64,000 bases of DNA from Nocardia ignorata NBRC 108230 (GCF_001612905.1 NZ_BDBI01000026.1:1-64000); one strand, 5' to 3'. Positions 34,282-50,358 are shown, counted from the first letter of the stretch. Numbers and translations are program-made. Notes: generated by a model from the letters alone, not told the origin.

Positions 34282-35840
34282 CGCGCGTGTCTTGTCGTTC
34301 CGTCGACCAGGCGCAGCTCTTTGGCGTCTGGCCACAGCGCCGACCAGGCCCGGCTCGGTCCGGTGCACAGCCACACCGCCACACCACGGTTCACACCGGG
34401 GAAGCCCAGCGGTCCGTCGAGGCGGGTGAGTGGGACGGTGCTCGCGAAACCGGTGCGCAGACCCGTCTCCGGGCCGTCCACCCCGACGTACAGCACCGTG
34501 GTCGCGCTGTCCGGTGGTGCGCCGAAGTAGCCGTAGCCCCGATTGGGGCTGTACACCTCGGGCAGACCGGCCGCGGGTCGGTAGTGCTCGAGTGCCGCTG
34601 CCTGCCAATAGTTCTGGGTCACGATCACCAGACCGGCGCGCTGCTGCGGCGGCAGTTGCTCGTAGGCTCGCCGCACCGAGCCGACCAGGTCGTCCCAGCC
34701 GCTCGGCCCGAACAGCACACTGCGCGAATGGATCTGGGCGTAGTCCTCGGTGGCCGTCCGCAGCGCCGATTCCGGCCGGGGCAGGGCGAGCACGAGGGCG
34801 ACACAGATCGTCGTGGACAGCCCGGCGACCGCCCCGCCGAACACCAGTTCCCGGCGAGACAGCCCCCGGTCCGCCAGATACACCGCGCCGGTGGCGAACA
34901 GGCCGGGAAAGGCCCCGGCCACGAAGTAGGGCCGAAGGCCCGCGAGCACCACACCGCTCAGCCCGATCGCGATCATCGGGATCAGAAACCGATACGGCCG
35001 GAATCGTGGCGAGCGCAGCCCCGCCCACATCCCCGCGAGCAGCAGCAACCCACCCGCCCCGGTGACCTGGATCATCGTCCAGGGCGCCGCGAGCATCCCG
35101 GCCGTGGCGAGCTGTTCGTCGCGCACGACCGCGCCCATGGACAGCTGCGGCCAGCCGTTGCTGTGCTGCCACCACAGAATCGGCACCGCCGAGCCGACCA
35201 ACAGCGCCGAGCCGACCCAGTACGCGGGCCGCCGCAGCATCTCGCGCGGGCCGAACACCGCGACACCGAACGCGAGCACCGCCCAGATGATCGGAATCAG
35301 CCACTTCACCTGGAAGTCGAGCGCGGCCACGGCACCCGCGGCGATCAACAGCCCGTCCGCGCGTGTGCGCTCCCACCTGATCAGTAGCCACGCGAGCACC
35401 GCCGTGAGCGTGATGTCGAGGGCGAAGGTGCTCAGCATCGCCGACTGCATCACCGCCATCGGGGTGGTCGCGTAGGCCAGCGCGGCGACGGTCTGGGGGA
35501 GTCGTCCGCCACCGAACTCCCGCACCATCACCGCGCTGAGCACGACGGCCGCCACCGTGAACAGCAACGCGGGCAAGCGCAATGCCAGGACCGAACCCGG
35601 CGCCAGCTGATCCGACAGTGCGGCCAGCAACGGAATCAGCGGCCCCTGATCGGCATAACTCACCGACGGATGCCGCCCGGCCGCAAGGAAATACAGCTCG
35701 TCACCGCCGATGCGGTAGCGGTCGAGATGGATCAGGAACAGTGTCCCCGCCACGGCCGCGACCACCGACACCTCCCGCCAGGCGAAGGCAGGCAGTGCGC
35801 CGACGGTCGGCGCGGGTGCGTCGAGGCTGCGGAGGTTCAT
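34278..35840 (-). CDS. GT39/ArnT-like polytopic glycosyltransferase
   Basis: 520-residue membrane protein with about ten hydrophobic segments in residues 25-360 and an external C-terminal domain. The first loop holds the Asp-Glu pair in RIGGDELYFLAAG (residues about 44-56), the metal/donor site of the PMT/ArnT (GT-C) fold, followed by YADQGPLIPLLAAL. Such enzymes use polyprenyl-phosphate sugars to glycosylate proteins, lipids or arabinogalactan. ATG 35840 follows the MmpL stop by one base inverted on the same strand, so it is coupled. The sugar and acceptor are unknown. Confidence 0.8.
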   Translation of the reverse strand: MNLRSLDAPAPTVGALPAFAWREVSVVAAVAGTLFLIHLDRYRIGGDELYFLAAGRHPSVSYADQGPLIPLLAALSDQLAPGSVLALRLPALLFTVAAVVLSAVMVREFGGGRLPQTVAALAYATTPMAVMQSAMLSTFALDITLTAVLAWLLIRWERTRADGLLIAAGAVAALDFQVKWLIPIIWAVLAFGVAVFGPREMLRRPAYWVGSALLVGSAVPILWWQHSNGWPQLSMGAVVRDEQLATAGMLAAPWTMIQVTGAGGLLLLAGMWAGLRSPRFRPYRFLIPMIAIGLSGVVLAGLRPYFVAGAFPGLFATGAVYLADRGLSRRELVFGGAVAGLSTTICVALVLALPRPESALRTATEDYAQIHSRSVLFGPSGWDDLVGSVRRAYEQLPPQQRAGLVIVTQNYWQAAALEHYRPAAGLPEVYSPNRGYGYFGAPPDSATTVLYVGVDGPETGLRTGFASTVPLTRLDGPLGFPGVNRGVAVWLCTGPSRAWSALWPDAKELRLVDGTTRHAR

Positions 35841-35841
35841 G

Positions 35842-38031
35842 TCAGTCCCGTTCGCGGACGGCAACCGGTGCGGGAACGGATGTGGGGGAATCGGATTCGG
35901 ACTGGGGTCGGTGCCGGGTCGACCAGCGCGGCGCCCACCAGCAGGCGTCACCGAGCAACCGCATGGACGCGGGCACCAGCACCAACCGCAGCACGGTCGC
36001 GTCGATCAGCAGCGCCGTGACCATCCCGAAGGCGATGTACTGCATCATCAGCAGCTCCGACAGCGCGAACGCGCCGGTCACCACCAGCAGGATCAGCGCG
36101 GCGGCGGTGATGATCCGCCCGGTTCCGGCGACCCCGGCCCGCACCGCCTCGGTGGTGGACGCGCCCGCTGCCCTGGCCTCGACGATGCGCGAGAGCAGGA
36201 ACACCTCGTAATCGGTGGACAGGCCGTAGATCACCGACACGATGATCACCAGAACCAGCGCCATGACGGGTTGTGGCGTGAAACCGAACACGCCCGCACC
36301 GTGGCCCTCGATGAACACCCAGGTGAGGACACCGAGGGTGGCACCGAGCCCGAGCAGGTTCAGCGCCGCGGCCTTCAACGGCAACACCACCGAGCCGAAA
36401 GTCAGCGCCAGCAACAGCGTGCTGGCCAGGAAGACGAACGCGATCATCAGCGGCATCCGCGTCACCAGCGCGTCGATGCTGTCCTTCTCGACGGCGGGCT
36501 GACCACCCACCAGCAGTGTGGTGCCCGGCGGCAGCGGCATCGATCGCAGGTACTCGATCGTCGCCTCGGCATCGGCGGCTTCGGCCAGCACGGTGCCGGT
36601 GGTGAGCACCTGGGGCTGGAACGGTGACCGCATCGGTTCGGCGAACGGCGCGGCCAGGCCGGGGGCCCGGTTCGCGTCGGCGCGCACGACATCGGCGGTC
36701 CCAGGATCGAAGGTGACGATGACCAGGTCGATCGGGTCGATCTGGCGCAGTGGGAACGATTCGTCGAAATGCTGCTGGGCCAGCCGGGTGGGGTGGGTCG
36801 GCGGCAGGAATTTCTCGTTGATGGATCCGAAGGCCAGGTGCTGAATCGGGAAGATCAGCACCAGCAGACCCAGACAGACCGGAACCGCCACCGCGAGCGG
36901 GCGTCTCATCACCGCGGCGGCCAGCCTGCCCCAGGCGTTGCCGGGGTCGCGGGCGACCGGCTTGCGGAACCAGTCGACACCGAACCGGTCGACCCGCCTG
37001 CCGAGCACGGCGAGCATCGCGGGCAGCAGCGAGATGGAGGTCAGCGCGGCCAGCGTGATGGTGATCATCGCGCCGTAGGCGAACGAGCGGAGCAGACCCT
37101 GGGGGAACACCAGGATGCCCGCCGCCGCGACCACCACGATCAGCGCCGAGAACAGCACCGTGCGCCCCGCGGTGGACACGCTGTTGCGCACCGCGTCCTC
37201 CACCGACCGGCCCTCGGCCAGTTCTTCCCGGAACCGGCTGAGCACGAACAGCCCGTAGTCGATGGCCAAGCCGAGCCCGATCATCGAGACCACCGGCGAC
37301 ACAAAGGAATTCACCTCGGTCACGGTGGTGAGCAGGCGCAGCAGACCCCAGGCGCCGAGCATGGTCAGCCCACCGACGATCAGCGGCAGCGCGGCGGCGA
37401 CGACCCCACCGAACACGAAGAACAGCAGCACCGCCACGACGGGCACGGCGAACAGTTCTACCCGCCGCTGGTCTTCGACCATCGTGTCGTTCAACGCGGC
37501 GGCGACCGGCTGCCCGCCCGCAACCTCCATCCGGACCCCGGGAATCGTGAGCTCATCGGCGATCGCCCGATAGTTGCGGCCCTGCTCGGTGGGGTTCAGG
37601 CCCTTGACGGCGATCGAGGCGAACGCCTTGTCGCGCGCCGGCGAGCCGAACACCTCGGGCAACGCCATCCCGGTATCGGTCGGCCAGTACGCGCCGTTGA
37701 CCCGGTCGATCCGGTCGGGGAACCGCTGCGGCAGGTCGTTGAGCCCCGCCACGACGGTGGCGGCGAAGGCGGGGTCGTCGATGGTCGTGCCGTCCGGTGC
37801 GCGGAACACCAGCAGCAGATCCGAGCTGTGATCGCGCCCGAAGGCGTTGTCGCGCACGTGCGCCGCGCGCACCCCCTCGGAGGAAGGATCGTCGAACCCG
37901 CTCGAGCTCAGGTCGGCGCCGAGGCCGAGACCATGGGCTCCCAGCGCCAGCAACCCCGCGACCACCGTCACGATGACGGCGTACCTGCGCCGCACGACGG
38001 TATCGCCCCACTGCCTCAATTCGGCGTACAC
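35842..38031 (-). CDS. MmpL/RND-type lipid exporter
   Basis: 729-residue RND-superfamily transporter with the duplicated layout of helix, large external loop, then six helices. Proton-relay motifs typical of MmpL proteins are GLGLAIDYGLFVLSRFREE (Asp-Tyr pair in TM4) and GLSTDYEVFLLSRIVEA (TM10). MmpL proteins export envelope lipids or siderophores. GTG at 38031 with GGGAG six bases upstream decides the start; the frame extends to 38178. It diverges from the polyketide synthase gene across 275 bases, the usual arrangement of a lipid locus, and so probably exports the synthase product. Confidence 0.85.
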   Translation of the reverse strand: MYAELRQWGDTVVRRRYAVIVTVVAGLLALGAHGLGLGADLSSSGFDDPSSEGVRAAHVRDNAFGRDHSSDLLLVFRAPDGTTIDDPAFAATVVAGLNDLPQRFPDRIDRVNGAYWPTDTGMALPEVFGSPARDKAFASIAVKGLNPTEQGRNYRAIADELTIPGVRMEVAGGQPVAAALNDTMVEDQRRVELFAVPVVAVLLFFVFGGVVAAALPLIVGGLTMLGAWGLLRLLTTVTEVNSFVSPVVSMIGLGLAIDYGLFVLSRFREELAEGRSVEDAVRNSVSTAGRTVLFSALIVVVAAAGILVFPQGLLRSFAYGAMITITLAALTSISLLPAMLAVLGRRVDRFGVDWFRKPVARDPGNAWGRLAAAVMRRPLAVAVPVCLGLLVLIFPIQHLAFGSINEKFLPPTHPTRLAQQHFDESFPLRQIDPIDLVIVTFDPGTADVVRADANRAPGLAAPFAEPMRSPFQPQVLTTGTVLAEAADAEATIEYLRSMPLPPGTTLLVGGQPAVEKDSIDALVTRMPLMIAFVFLASTLLLALTFGSVVLPLKAAALNLLGLGATLGVLTWVFIEGHGAGVFGFTPQPVMALVLVIIVSVIYGLSTDYEVFLLSRIVEARAAGASTTEAVRAGVAGTGRIITAAALILLVVTGAFALSELLMMQYIAFGMVTALLIDATVLRLVLVPASMRLLGDACWWAPRWSTRHRPQSESDSPTSVPAPVAVRERD

Positions 38032-38306
38032 ATCCGGCTCCCAACGACATTTCGCGATGGCGTCGAACTTGTCATTGTCGAGCGACTTTTCGGTCGTGAA
38101 ACATCGATATTGCGTTCGGTCACAATCGATCCCGGAATTTCGCTGTGAGCCGTGACCTCGCCTCCTGGGGCAGATCACAGGAGTACGCGCGAGTGTCAGT
38201 CAGAAATGGCAGACGTCGGTTATCGAACGATCGGCGCGGTGCCGGGCTTCTACGTTGACATCAAACGGTCAGTTGCCGCAGACCGGTCGAAACCGGAGGA
38301 AATTGC
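38032..38306. promoter_or_regulatory. Divergent promoter region of the lipid locus
   Basis: The largest non-coding stretch in the window and visibly less GC-rich than its flanks. A TTGACA lies at 38255-38260, 46 bases before the polyketide synthase start, but no good -10 follows at 16-18 bases. A small hairpin CTCCTG / CAGGAG lies at 38162-38183. I cannot assign promoters on either strand with confidence. Confidence 0.35.
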
Positions 38307-44731
<6,425 letters not shown>

Positions 44732-44732
<1 letters not shown>

Positions 44733-46138
44733 TGGTCGAGTTCGGTCTGATCGACGAGTGGCGGCCCGCGCCGGGACGGCTCGTGACCTGGTTCGCCTCG
44801 GCGGACTCGGTCGCGCGCGCGGCGCGGGCGCCGGCCCATCCGGCGCCGCCGTCGCTGCAACAGGAACAGTATCTGCGCCTGGCCGCCCGGCACGCGGGCG
44901 CGGACTTCCGCTTCTCGGGCCTGTGCCTGGTGACCGCGCGCATCCCCACCACCGAACTGGATCGTGACGCCATCACCCGGGCGATCCACAAGTTCCTGCT
45001 GCGCCACGACACCTTCCGCACCTGGTTCACCGTCGAACCGGGTGGCGCGGTGCGCCGCCACCTCGTTCCCGAGGCCGATGTGGAGTTCCTCCCGGTCGAC
45101 TACGGCTACATCGACGACCCCGAGGCGATCTGCCGGCACGTCGAGAAGACCACACCCGGTCCGTTCCAATGGGATTGCTTCACCTTCGGCGCCATCGAGC
45201 ACGAGGACTCGACCACCGTCTACCTGGCCGTGGACCACCTGCACACCGACGGTCTCGGCCAGTACCTCTCGGCCGCCGACTTCGCCCAGCTCTACGCCGC
45301 CGAACTGTGGCCCGACGCCGAACCGCTCGCCCCCGCGGCGAGCTACCTGGACTATTGCCGCAACGAACGGTTCCTCAGCGATCAGCAGACTCTGGCCTCG
45401 GCCGGGGTGAAGAAGTGGCTGGCGTTGTTGCGCGGCAACGACAACCGGCTGCCGAGCTTCCCGCTCGACCTCGGCGAGAAGACCGACGGATACCACCGCA
45501 GCGCCCACCGCGGCATCGTGCTGCTCGACGAGGAACAGGGTGAGCGCTTCGAGGAGGTCTGCCGGGCCAACAGCGCCGATTTCGCCGGCGGGGTGTTCGC
45601 CGCGGCCGCGCTGGCCGAACGCGAGCTGGTCGGGTCGGACTACTACTTCGGCATGACCCCGGTGAGCACCAGAACCTCGGCGGCGGAGAACAATTCGGTC
45701 GGCTGGTATGTGACGCTGGTTCCGGTCGCGTTCCCGCTCCCGCAACGGCTGACGATCGGGCGCGCGATCAGGACCGCCCAGCGCGCCTACGACAGCGGAC
45801 TCCTGTTGGCGCCCACGTCGTTTCATCGCGTCCTCGAACTGCTGCCCGCCGATTCGGAGATCAAGGCCGAACCCGGCTGGGTGACCCCGATGATCTCCTT
45901 CATCGACGCCAGGGACTTCCTCGGCAACGAGCTGTTCGACAGCCTGCACGCCGGGGTGTTCGCCAACCGCGCCGCGTCCGAGGAAGCGCTGATCTGGATC
46001 AACCGGTTGCCGGGACAGACCTCACTGAGCGTCATCTTCCCCGACACCGCGATCGCCCAGGAGAACGTGAGCCGCTACCTCGACACCATGAAGTCCGTCT
46101 TCGGAGCCATCATCGACAGCGCCGCGGAGATCCCGTGA
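44732..46138 (+). CDS. Pap-like acyltransferase (condensation-domain superfamily)
   Basis: 468-residue enzyme of the polyketide-associated protein (PapA) type, which transfers the acyl chain from the synthase to an alcohol such as a sugar hydroxyl. The catalytic HxxxDG motif is HLHTDG (His169, Asp173). At the position of the structural DFGWG motif the sequence has NSVGWYV, a divergent form. The length matches PapA1-3. It follows the synthase by a TGATG overlap, so the two are made together. The acceptor is unknown; a trehalose or other sugar ester is inferred by analogy with mycobacterial sulfolipid and acyltrehalose loci. Confidence 0.82.
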
Positions 46139-46851
46139 TCCGAGAAGAATTCGTCCCCTCCATCTTCCGTGACCCGTTCATCCCCGACGGCGAGAAGTCG
46201 ACCTATCACGTCGGCATCACCGGACAGCCCGGCGGGATGGAGGTGTCCCAGGTGGTCGTGCACAACCGGGGCGGCTACCACACGACGCTGGAGGTCGGCC
46301 CCGCTCAGCGGCATCGTGACGGGCGCGAGCCGGTCATGACGATCGAACAGCGCATCGGCCGCATCGACGGGCGCCTGCACGCGGAAACCTATCGCGCGCA
46401 GACCTTTTCGGGATCGACGCTGGTGTCGCGGGAGGAGGCGAACTTCGTCGACACCGTGCATCTGCAACCCGGTGGCCTGCCCGCGCCCTACCCGGCGAAC
46501 GTGATGCCGATCGCCGCCGGGCTCACCCTGCTGCGCGGCCTGGAATTCGCCGAAGGGCTGATGGAGACCGTCGATGTGTGGCTGGCGTTCTCGGTGCACT
46601 GGCCGCTGCTCGTGCGGGTGGAGAAACAGGTCGTGCTCACCGGGCCCGCAGGGGTGTTCTCCTGCTGGCAGGTCCGGTTGCGGCCGGGCTTCGAGCACGT
46701 GAACGGGATGCTCGACAAGATGGTCGGGTCCGTGGTGCCGCCGTTCCTCGCACACTTCGAGGTGGCGGCGCCGCACCGGCTGGTGCAGCTGAGTTTCCCG
46801 ACGCAGATGTCGATGTCGGCTCCGCGCGCGACGATGGAGTTGGTGTCGTGA
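46135..46851 (+). CDS. Unknown protein of the polyketide lipid operon
   Basis: 238-residue soluble protein without signal peptide or membrane helix. It looks beta-rich, with alternating strands such as SQVVVHNRGGYHTTLEV, VMTIEQRIGRIDGRLHAE and LLVRVEKQVVLTG. This could form a lipocalin-like or DUF3108-like barrel, but I recognise no family with confidence. Full overlap coupling on both sides (GTGA with the acyltransferase stop, GTGA with the exporter start) ties it to the pathway. Possible jobs are lipid carriage between enzyme and exporter or tailoring. Confidence 0.6.
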   Translation: MIREEFVPSIFRDPFIPDGEKSTYHVGITGQPGGMEVSQVVVHNRGGYHTTLEVGPAQRHRDGREPVMTIEQRIGRIDGRLHAETYRAQTFSGSTLVSREEANFVDTVHLQPGGLPAPYPANVMPIAAGLTLLRGLEFAEGLMETVDVWLAFSVHWPLLVRVEKQVVLTGPAGVFSCWQVRLRPGFEHVNGMLDKMVGSVVPPFLAHFEVAAPHRLVQLSFPTQMSMSAPRATMELVS

Positions 46852-48296
46852 CCGTCACCGAGCAGTCGCGAACGCCCGAACTCGGTGCCTGGCTGGCGTT
46901 CGGTGCCTGCCTGATCGCGGTGTTCATGCAGATGATCGACGTGACGATCGTGAACACCGCGCTGCCGAACCTGACCGCCGACCTCGGTGCGTCACGCTCG
47001 GCGCAGCTGCTGGTGATCTCCGGGTACGCGCTTGCCTTCGCCTGCACCTTGCTCACCGCCGCCCGGATCGGGGCGATGGTCGGGCGGCGCATGATGTTCC
47101 TGGTGTCGGTCGCGGCCTTCACCGCGGCGTCGGTCTGGTGCGGGTCGGCCGACGGTGCGATGGAATTGGTGATCGCACGCGTGGCGCAGGGCGCGGCCGG
47201 GGCGGGGATGGCCGCGCAGACCATCGCGATCCTCACCGCCGGGTTCCCACGCGAACGCCACCCGCTGGTGTTCGCGCTGTACGGGGGCGTGGCAGGATTC
47301 GCCGGGATGCTCGGTCCGATCGTCGGTGGAGTGTTGCTCACCCTCGACATCGGTGGCTGGGGCTGGCGGTCGGTGTTCCTGATCAACCTGCCGATCGGGC
47401 TCTTCGCGTTCGCACTGGCCTGGAAGTTCCTGGACCGCAACAGACCCGAAGGTCGCCACCGCCTCGACCTGGTCGGCGCCGGATTGTCCGGGCTCGGGCT
47501 GTTCGCCCTGATCGCGGGCATGGCGCAGATCCAGCAGCACGGCTGGCGCCTCGACCTGGTCGCGGTCGTCGGCGCCGGCCTGGCGCTCACGGCGGTGTTC
47601 CTTGCCCAGCAACGTCGACGGACCGCACGCGGTACGTCACCACTCGTGCACCTGGAACTGTTCGGCAACAACGGTTTCCGGGTCGGCTCGGTGCTGGTCG
47701 GTGTCTTCTTCGGCCTGTTCACGGCGTTCGTGTTCGCCGCATCGATCACGATGCAGGACGTGCTCGGTTACTCGCCGCTGCTCACCGGCATGGTGATGAC
47801 TCTGTTCGCCCTCGGTGCCGGTGCGGGTGCCATCGGTTCGCTGATCCTGGTGCCACGCTTCGACATCTGGGCGCTCGCGGGTGGGATAGCGCTGTTCGGT
47901 GGGTGCATCGGCGCGGGCGGGGTGTATCTGTACCTGGTCGACGGCGTGGCCAGTGCGCTGCTGTGCGCGGGACCGGTGTTCGCGGCCGGGTTCGGTGTCG
48001 GGGTGTTCGGCGTGCAGCTACAACCGATGATGCTGTCGGGGTTGGACGCCGACCGGATGGCCGAGGCGTCCGGGGTACTGCCGACCATCGAACAGGTCGG
48101 CAACGCGGTCGGACTGGCGGTGTTGACCACGGTGTTCTTCAGCTCGCACAGCCTCGGCGGCGCTGTCATGATGATGGGTGCCATCTGCGGTGTCGCCTTG
48201 CTTCTCGCCGCGCTGACCTCGGCGATGCCGGGGCGAGAGCAGCGCGAGGCAGCCGCTGCCGGCGTTTCTCCCGAGGAGGTGCTCGACGGCGCCTGA
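46848..48296 (+). CDS. MFS exporter, DHA2 (14-helix) family
   Basis: 482-residue major facilitator protein with about 14 hydrophobic helices. The DHA2 signature DVTIVNTALPNL is in helix 1, IARVAQGAAGAGMAAQ in helix 4 and a motif C-like GFAGMLGPIVGGVL in helix 5. The family exports drugs and lipophilic compounds by proton antiport. Coupled by GTGA to the preceding gene and last in the rightward lipid operon, it may export or flip a precursor alongside the MmpL protein. No TetR-type regulator is adjacent. Confidence 0.85.
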   Translation: MTVTEQSRTPELGAWLAFGACLIAVFMQMIDVTIVNTALPNLTADLGASRSAQLLVISGYALAFACTLLTAARIGAMVGRRMMFLVSVAAFTAASVWCGSADGAMELVIARVAQGAAGAGMAAQTIAILTAGFPRERHPLVFALYGGVAGFAGMLGPIVGGVLLTLDIGGWGWRSVFLINLPIGLFAFALAWKFLDRNRPEGRHRLDLVGAGLSGLGLFALIAGMAQIQQHGWRLDLVAVVGAGLALTAVFLAQQRRRTARGTSPLVHLELFGNNGFRVGSVLVGVFFGLFTAFVFAASITMQDVLGYSPLLTGMVMTLFALGAGAGAIGSLILVPRFDIWALAGGIALFGGCIGAGGVYLYLVDGVASALLCAGPVFAAGFGVGVFGVQLQPMMLSGLDADRMAEASGVLPTIEQVGNAVGLAVLTTVFFSSHSLGGAVMMMGAICGVALLLAALTSAMPGREQREAAAAGVSPEEVLDGA

Positions 48297-48311
48297 ACTC
48301 ACGCCGCACAC

Positions 48312-49325
48312 TCAGCCGAACAAGGCGAGTTGCGGGTTCGTCGGTGCGGGCGCGGCGGTCGGCGGAGTCGTAGGGCCCTGCTCGCGGCGGAGACCGTGAG
48401 CGGTGAGCAGGGGGTTCACCCGGTCGCGCAACCAGTCGCGGTAGGCGGGGGTGACATTGGCGCCCCGGTTGTAGAGCTGGCGGTAGCGACGCATCAGGGC
48501 GGGGTGTTCGGTATCGAGCCAGGCCAGGAACCAATCGCGGGTGGGGCCACGCAGGTGCATGGGGAAGGCCATGGCGCTGGTGGCGCCCGCGTCGGCGATC
48601 GCGGCGAACAGGGCGTCGAGGTGGGCGCGGCTGTCGGTGAGGCACGGAATGATCGGGGCCGCCATCACATGTACGGAGAAGCCCGCGTCGGCCAGCGCAC
48701 GCACCAGGTCCAGGCGGGCACGGGGTTCGGGGGTGCCCGGTTCGAGACTGTGGTGCAGGTCGGGGTCGAGAATCGCGATCGACACCGCCACACTCACCTC
48801 CACCCGCCGCGCCGCCTCGGTGAGCAGCGGCAGATCCCGGCGCAGCAGCGGACCCTTGGTGAGAATCGAAAACGGCGTCCCGGAATCGGTGAGCGCGCGA
48901 ATGATCCCGGGCATCAACCGGTATCGCCCCTCGGCCCGCTGATACGGATCGGTATTGGTACCGAGCGCCACCGCCTCGCGCTGCCACGACCGGCGCCCCA
49001 ATTCCCGCCGCAACACCGCCGCCACATTGGTTTTCACCACGATCTCGGAATCGAAATCACGCCCGGCGTCCAACCCGAGATATTCGTGACTGCCGCGCGC
49101 GAAACAGTACCGGCACGCATGCGAACACCCGCGCATCGGATTGATGGTCCACCGGAACGGCAACGCGCCGCTCTCGGGCATCTTGTTCAGCGCGCTCTTG
49201 CACAACACCTCGTGAAAGGTGATGCCGTCGAACTCGGGCGTGCGGACGGTACGAACGAGCCCCGCCCGGCTCAAACCGGGCAGGGCACCGTCATCGGCAT
49301 CGAGGGTCTGGGACTGCCACCGCAC
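48312..49325 (-). CDS. Radical SAM protein, Rv2578c family
   Basis: 337-residue radical SAM enzyme. The iron-sulfur cluster motif is CSHACRYC near residue 70, preceded by RWTINPMRG and followed by FARGSHEYLGLDAGRDF, as in the SplB-like Rv2578c family. The function is unknown; SplB relatives repair spore photoproduct. The GTG start gives VRWQSQTLDADDG, matching the start remembered for the mycobacterial homologue. A perfect LexA box ends eight bases upstream, so it is probably induced by DNA damage. AAAGG lies too close to the GTG for a normal ribosome site, so a leaderless or near-leaderless transcript is possible. Confidence 0.85.
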   Translation of the reverse strand: MRWQSQTLDADDGALPGLSRAGLVRTVRTPEFDGITFHEVLCKSALNKMPESGALPFRWTINPMRGCSHACRYCFARGSHEYLGLDAGRDFDSEIVVKTNVAAVLRRELGRRSWQREAVALGTNTDPYQRAEGRYRLMPGIIRALTDSGTPFSILTKGPLLRRDLPLLTEAARRVEVSVAVSIAILDPDLHHSLEPGTPEPRARLDLVRALADAGFSVHVMAAPIIPCLTDSRAHLDALFAAIADAGATSAMAFPMHLRGPTRDWFLAWLDTEHPALMRRYRQLYNRGANVTPAYRDWLRDRVNPLLTAHGLRREQGPTTPPTAAPAPTNPQLALFG

Positions 49326-49333
49326 CCTTTGAG

Positions 49334-49349
49334 TCGAACATGTGTTCGA
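49334..49349. promoter_or_regulatory. LexA-type SOS box
   Basis: TCGAAC-ATGT-GTTCGA, a perfect match to the mycobacterial/actinobacterial LexA operator TCGAAC-N4-GTTCGA. It lies 8 bases upstream of the radical SAM start codon, where it would cover the core promoter. It also lies just past the stop of the upstream SDR gene. Confidence 0.85.
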
Positions 49350-49356
49350 TCGGGTG

Positions 49357-50331
49357 TCAAGCGTGCTGCGGTGCGAGCGCGAAGTCGACGAGGTCGTGGA
49401 TGCTCTCCTGGATCGGGCGCGGGTGGTAGCCCAGTTCGCGTTCGGCTTTGCCGTGGTCGACGACGGGGGCCGAGATGATCGCGCCCAGAGCGGCTTTGGA
49501 GAGCACGTCCGAACCGAGGCGCTTGCCGATCGGTTCGAGTACCGGCATGAGCGCGCCGATGAGACCCGCCGGGATGGCGAAACGCGGTCCGGTGGCACCC
49601 GCGTGCCGGGCGGCGATCCGGCACAACTCGAGCAGGGTGATCATGTGCCCGCCCAGCAGGTAGTTCTCGCCGGTGCGGCCCTTCTCGCCTGCCAGGATCA
49701 GGCCGTGCGCCACATCGCGGACATCGACCATGTCGAAGCCGCCACCGATCATCACCGGGACGCGACCGCGCGCGCAGTCCACCGTGGTGCGGTTGACGCG
49801 GGAGAGCTGGCGCAGGTTGTCGATCGGGCCGAAGACGCCGGTCGGGTTGACGATCACCGCGTCGAGACCCCGTTCGATGGCGGGCCGCAGTGAGAGTTCG
49901 CCGGTCCATTTGGAACGGTCGTACACGGGCAGTTCGGGATTGTCGGAGCGTTGGGAGTTCTCGTCGATGTGCCCACCCGCGCGGTACTGGTCGAAGGCGT
50001 GGATGGAACTGGTGTGCACGAACCGGCGCGCGCCCACCTCGAGCGCGGCCTCGGCCGTGACCCGCACGCCCTCGGTGTTCACCCGCCAGGCCAGATCGTT
50101 GTTCTTGGCCAGCGTGATGAGGGCGACCAGGTGGTACACCACCTCGGCGCCGTCCAGCGCCGTGCGCATCGACGCCGCGTCGAGCACATCACCCTCGACC
50201 CAGGTGACGGCCGGGTCGGTGGTTGCGGGGGCGACGCGGTCGATGGCAACCACCTCGTGTCCGCGCTCCACGAGCTGAGGGATCAGGTTGGAACCGAGGT
50301 AGCCGGCTGCGCCGGTCACTGCGACCTTCAT
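49357..50331 (-). CDS. NAD-dependent epimerase/3beta-hydroxysteroid-dehydrogenase-like SDR
   Basis: 324-residue extended short-chain dehydrogenase. The NAD(P) Rossmann motif is TGAAGYLGSNL near residue 7, and the catalytic motif is YDRSK (Tyr-xxx-Lys) near residue 143 with HTSSIHAF before it. The overall type is that of dihydroflavonol reductases, sugar epimerases and 3beta-HSDs; the substrate cannot be told apart by eye. ATG 50331 was chosen because the upstream ATG at 50352 lies inside a palindromic operator. That operator matches the KstR consensus, which favours a steroid or lipid substrate. Confidence 0.8.
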   Translation of the reverse strand: MKVAVTGAAGYLGSNLIPQLVERGHEVVAIDRVAPATTDPAVTWVEGDVLDAASMRTALDGAEVVYHLVALITLAKNNDLAWRVNTEGVRVTAEAALEVGARRFVHTSSIHAFDQYRAGGHIDENSQRSDNPELPVYDRSKWTGELSLRPAIERGLDAVIVNPTGVFGPIDNLRQLSRVNRTTVDCARGRVPVMIGGGFDMVDVRDVAHGLILAGEKGRTGENYLLGGHMITLLELCRIAARHAGATGPRFAIPAGLIGALMPVLEPIGKRLGSDVLSKAALGAIISAPVVDHGKAERELGYHPRPIQESIHDLVDFALAPQHA

Positions 50332-50344
50332 GGGGCCGAGGATA

Positions 50345-50358
50345 TAGAACATGTTCTA
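50345..50358. promoter_or_regulatory. KstR-type TetR operator
   Basis: TAGAAC-AT-GTTCTA, a perfect 14-bp palindrome that fits the KstR consensus TNNAACNNGTTNNA at every fixed position. It is 13 bases upstream of the SDR start codon, in the position of a promoter. KstR represses cholesterol-catabolism genes in mycobacteria and rhodococci. Other TetR-family repressors can bind similar sites. Confidence 0.65.

Noticed and set aside
50332..50352. Upstream ATG at 50352 for the SDR gene
   Set aside because: It lies inside the palindromic operator, and the Rossmann motif is correctly placed from ATG 50331.
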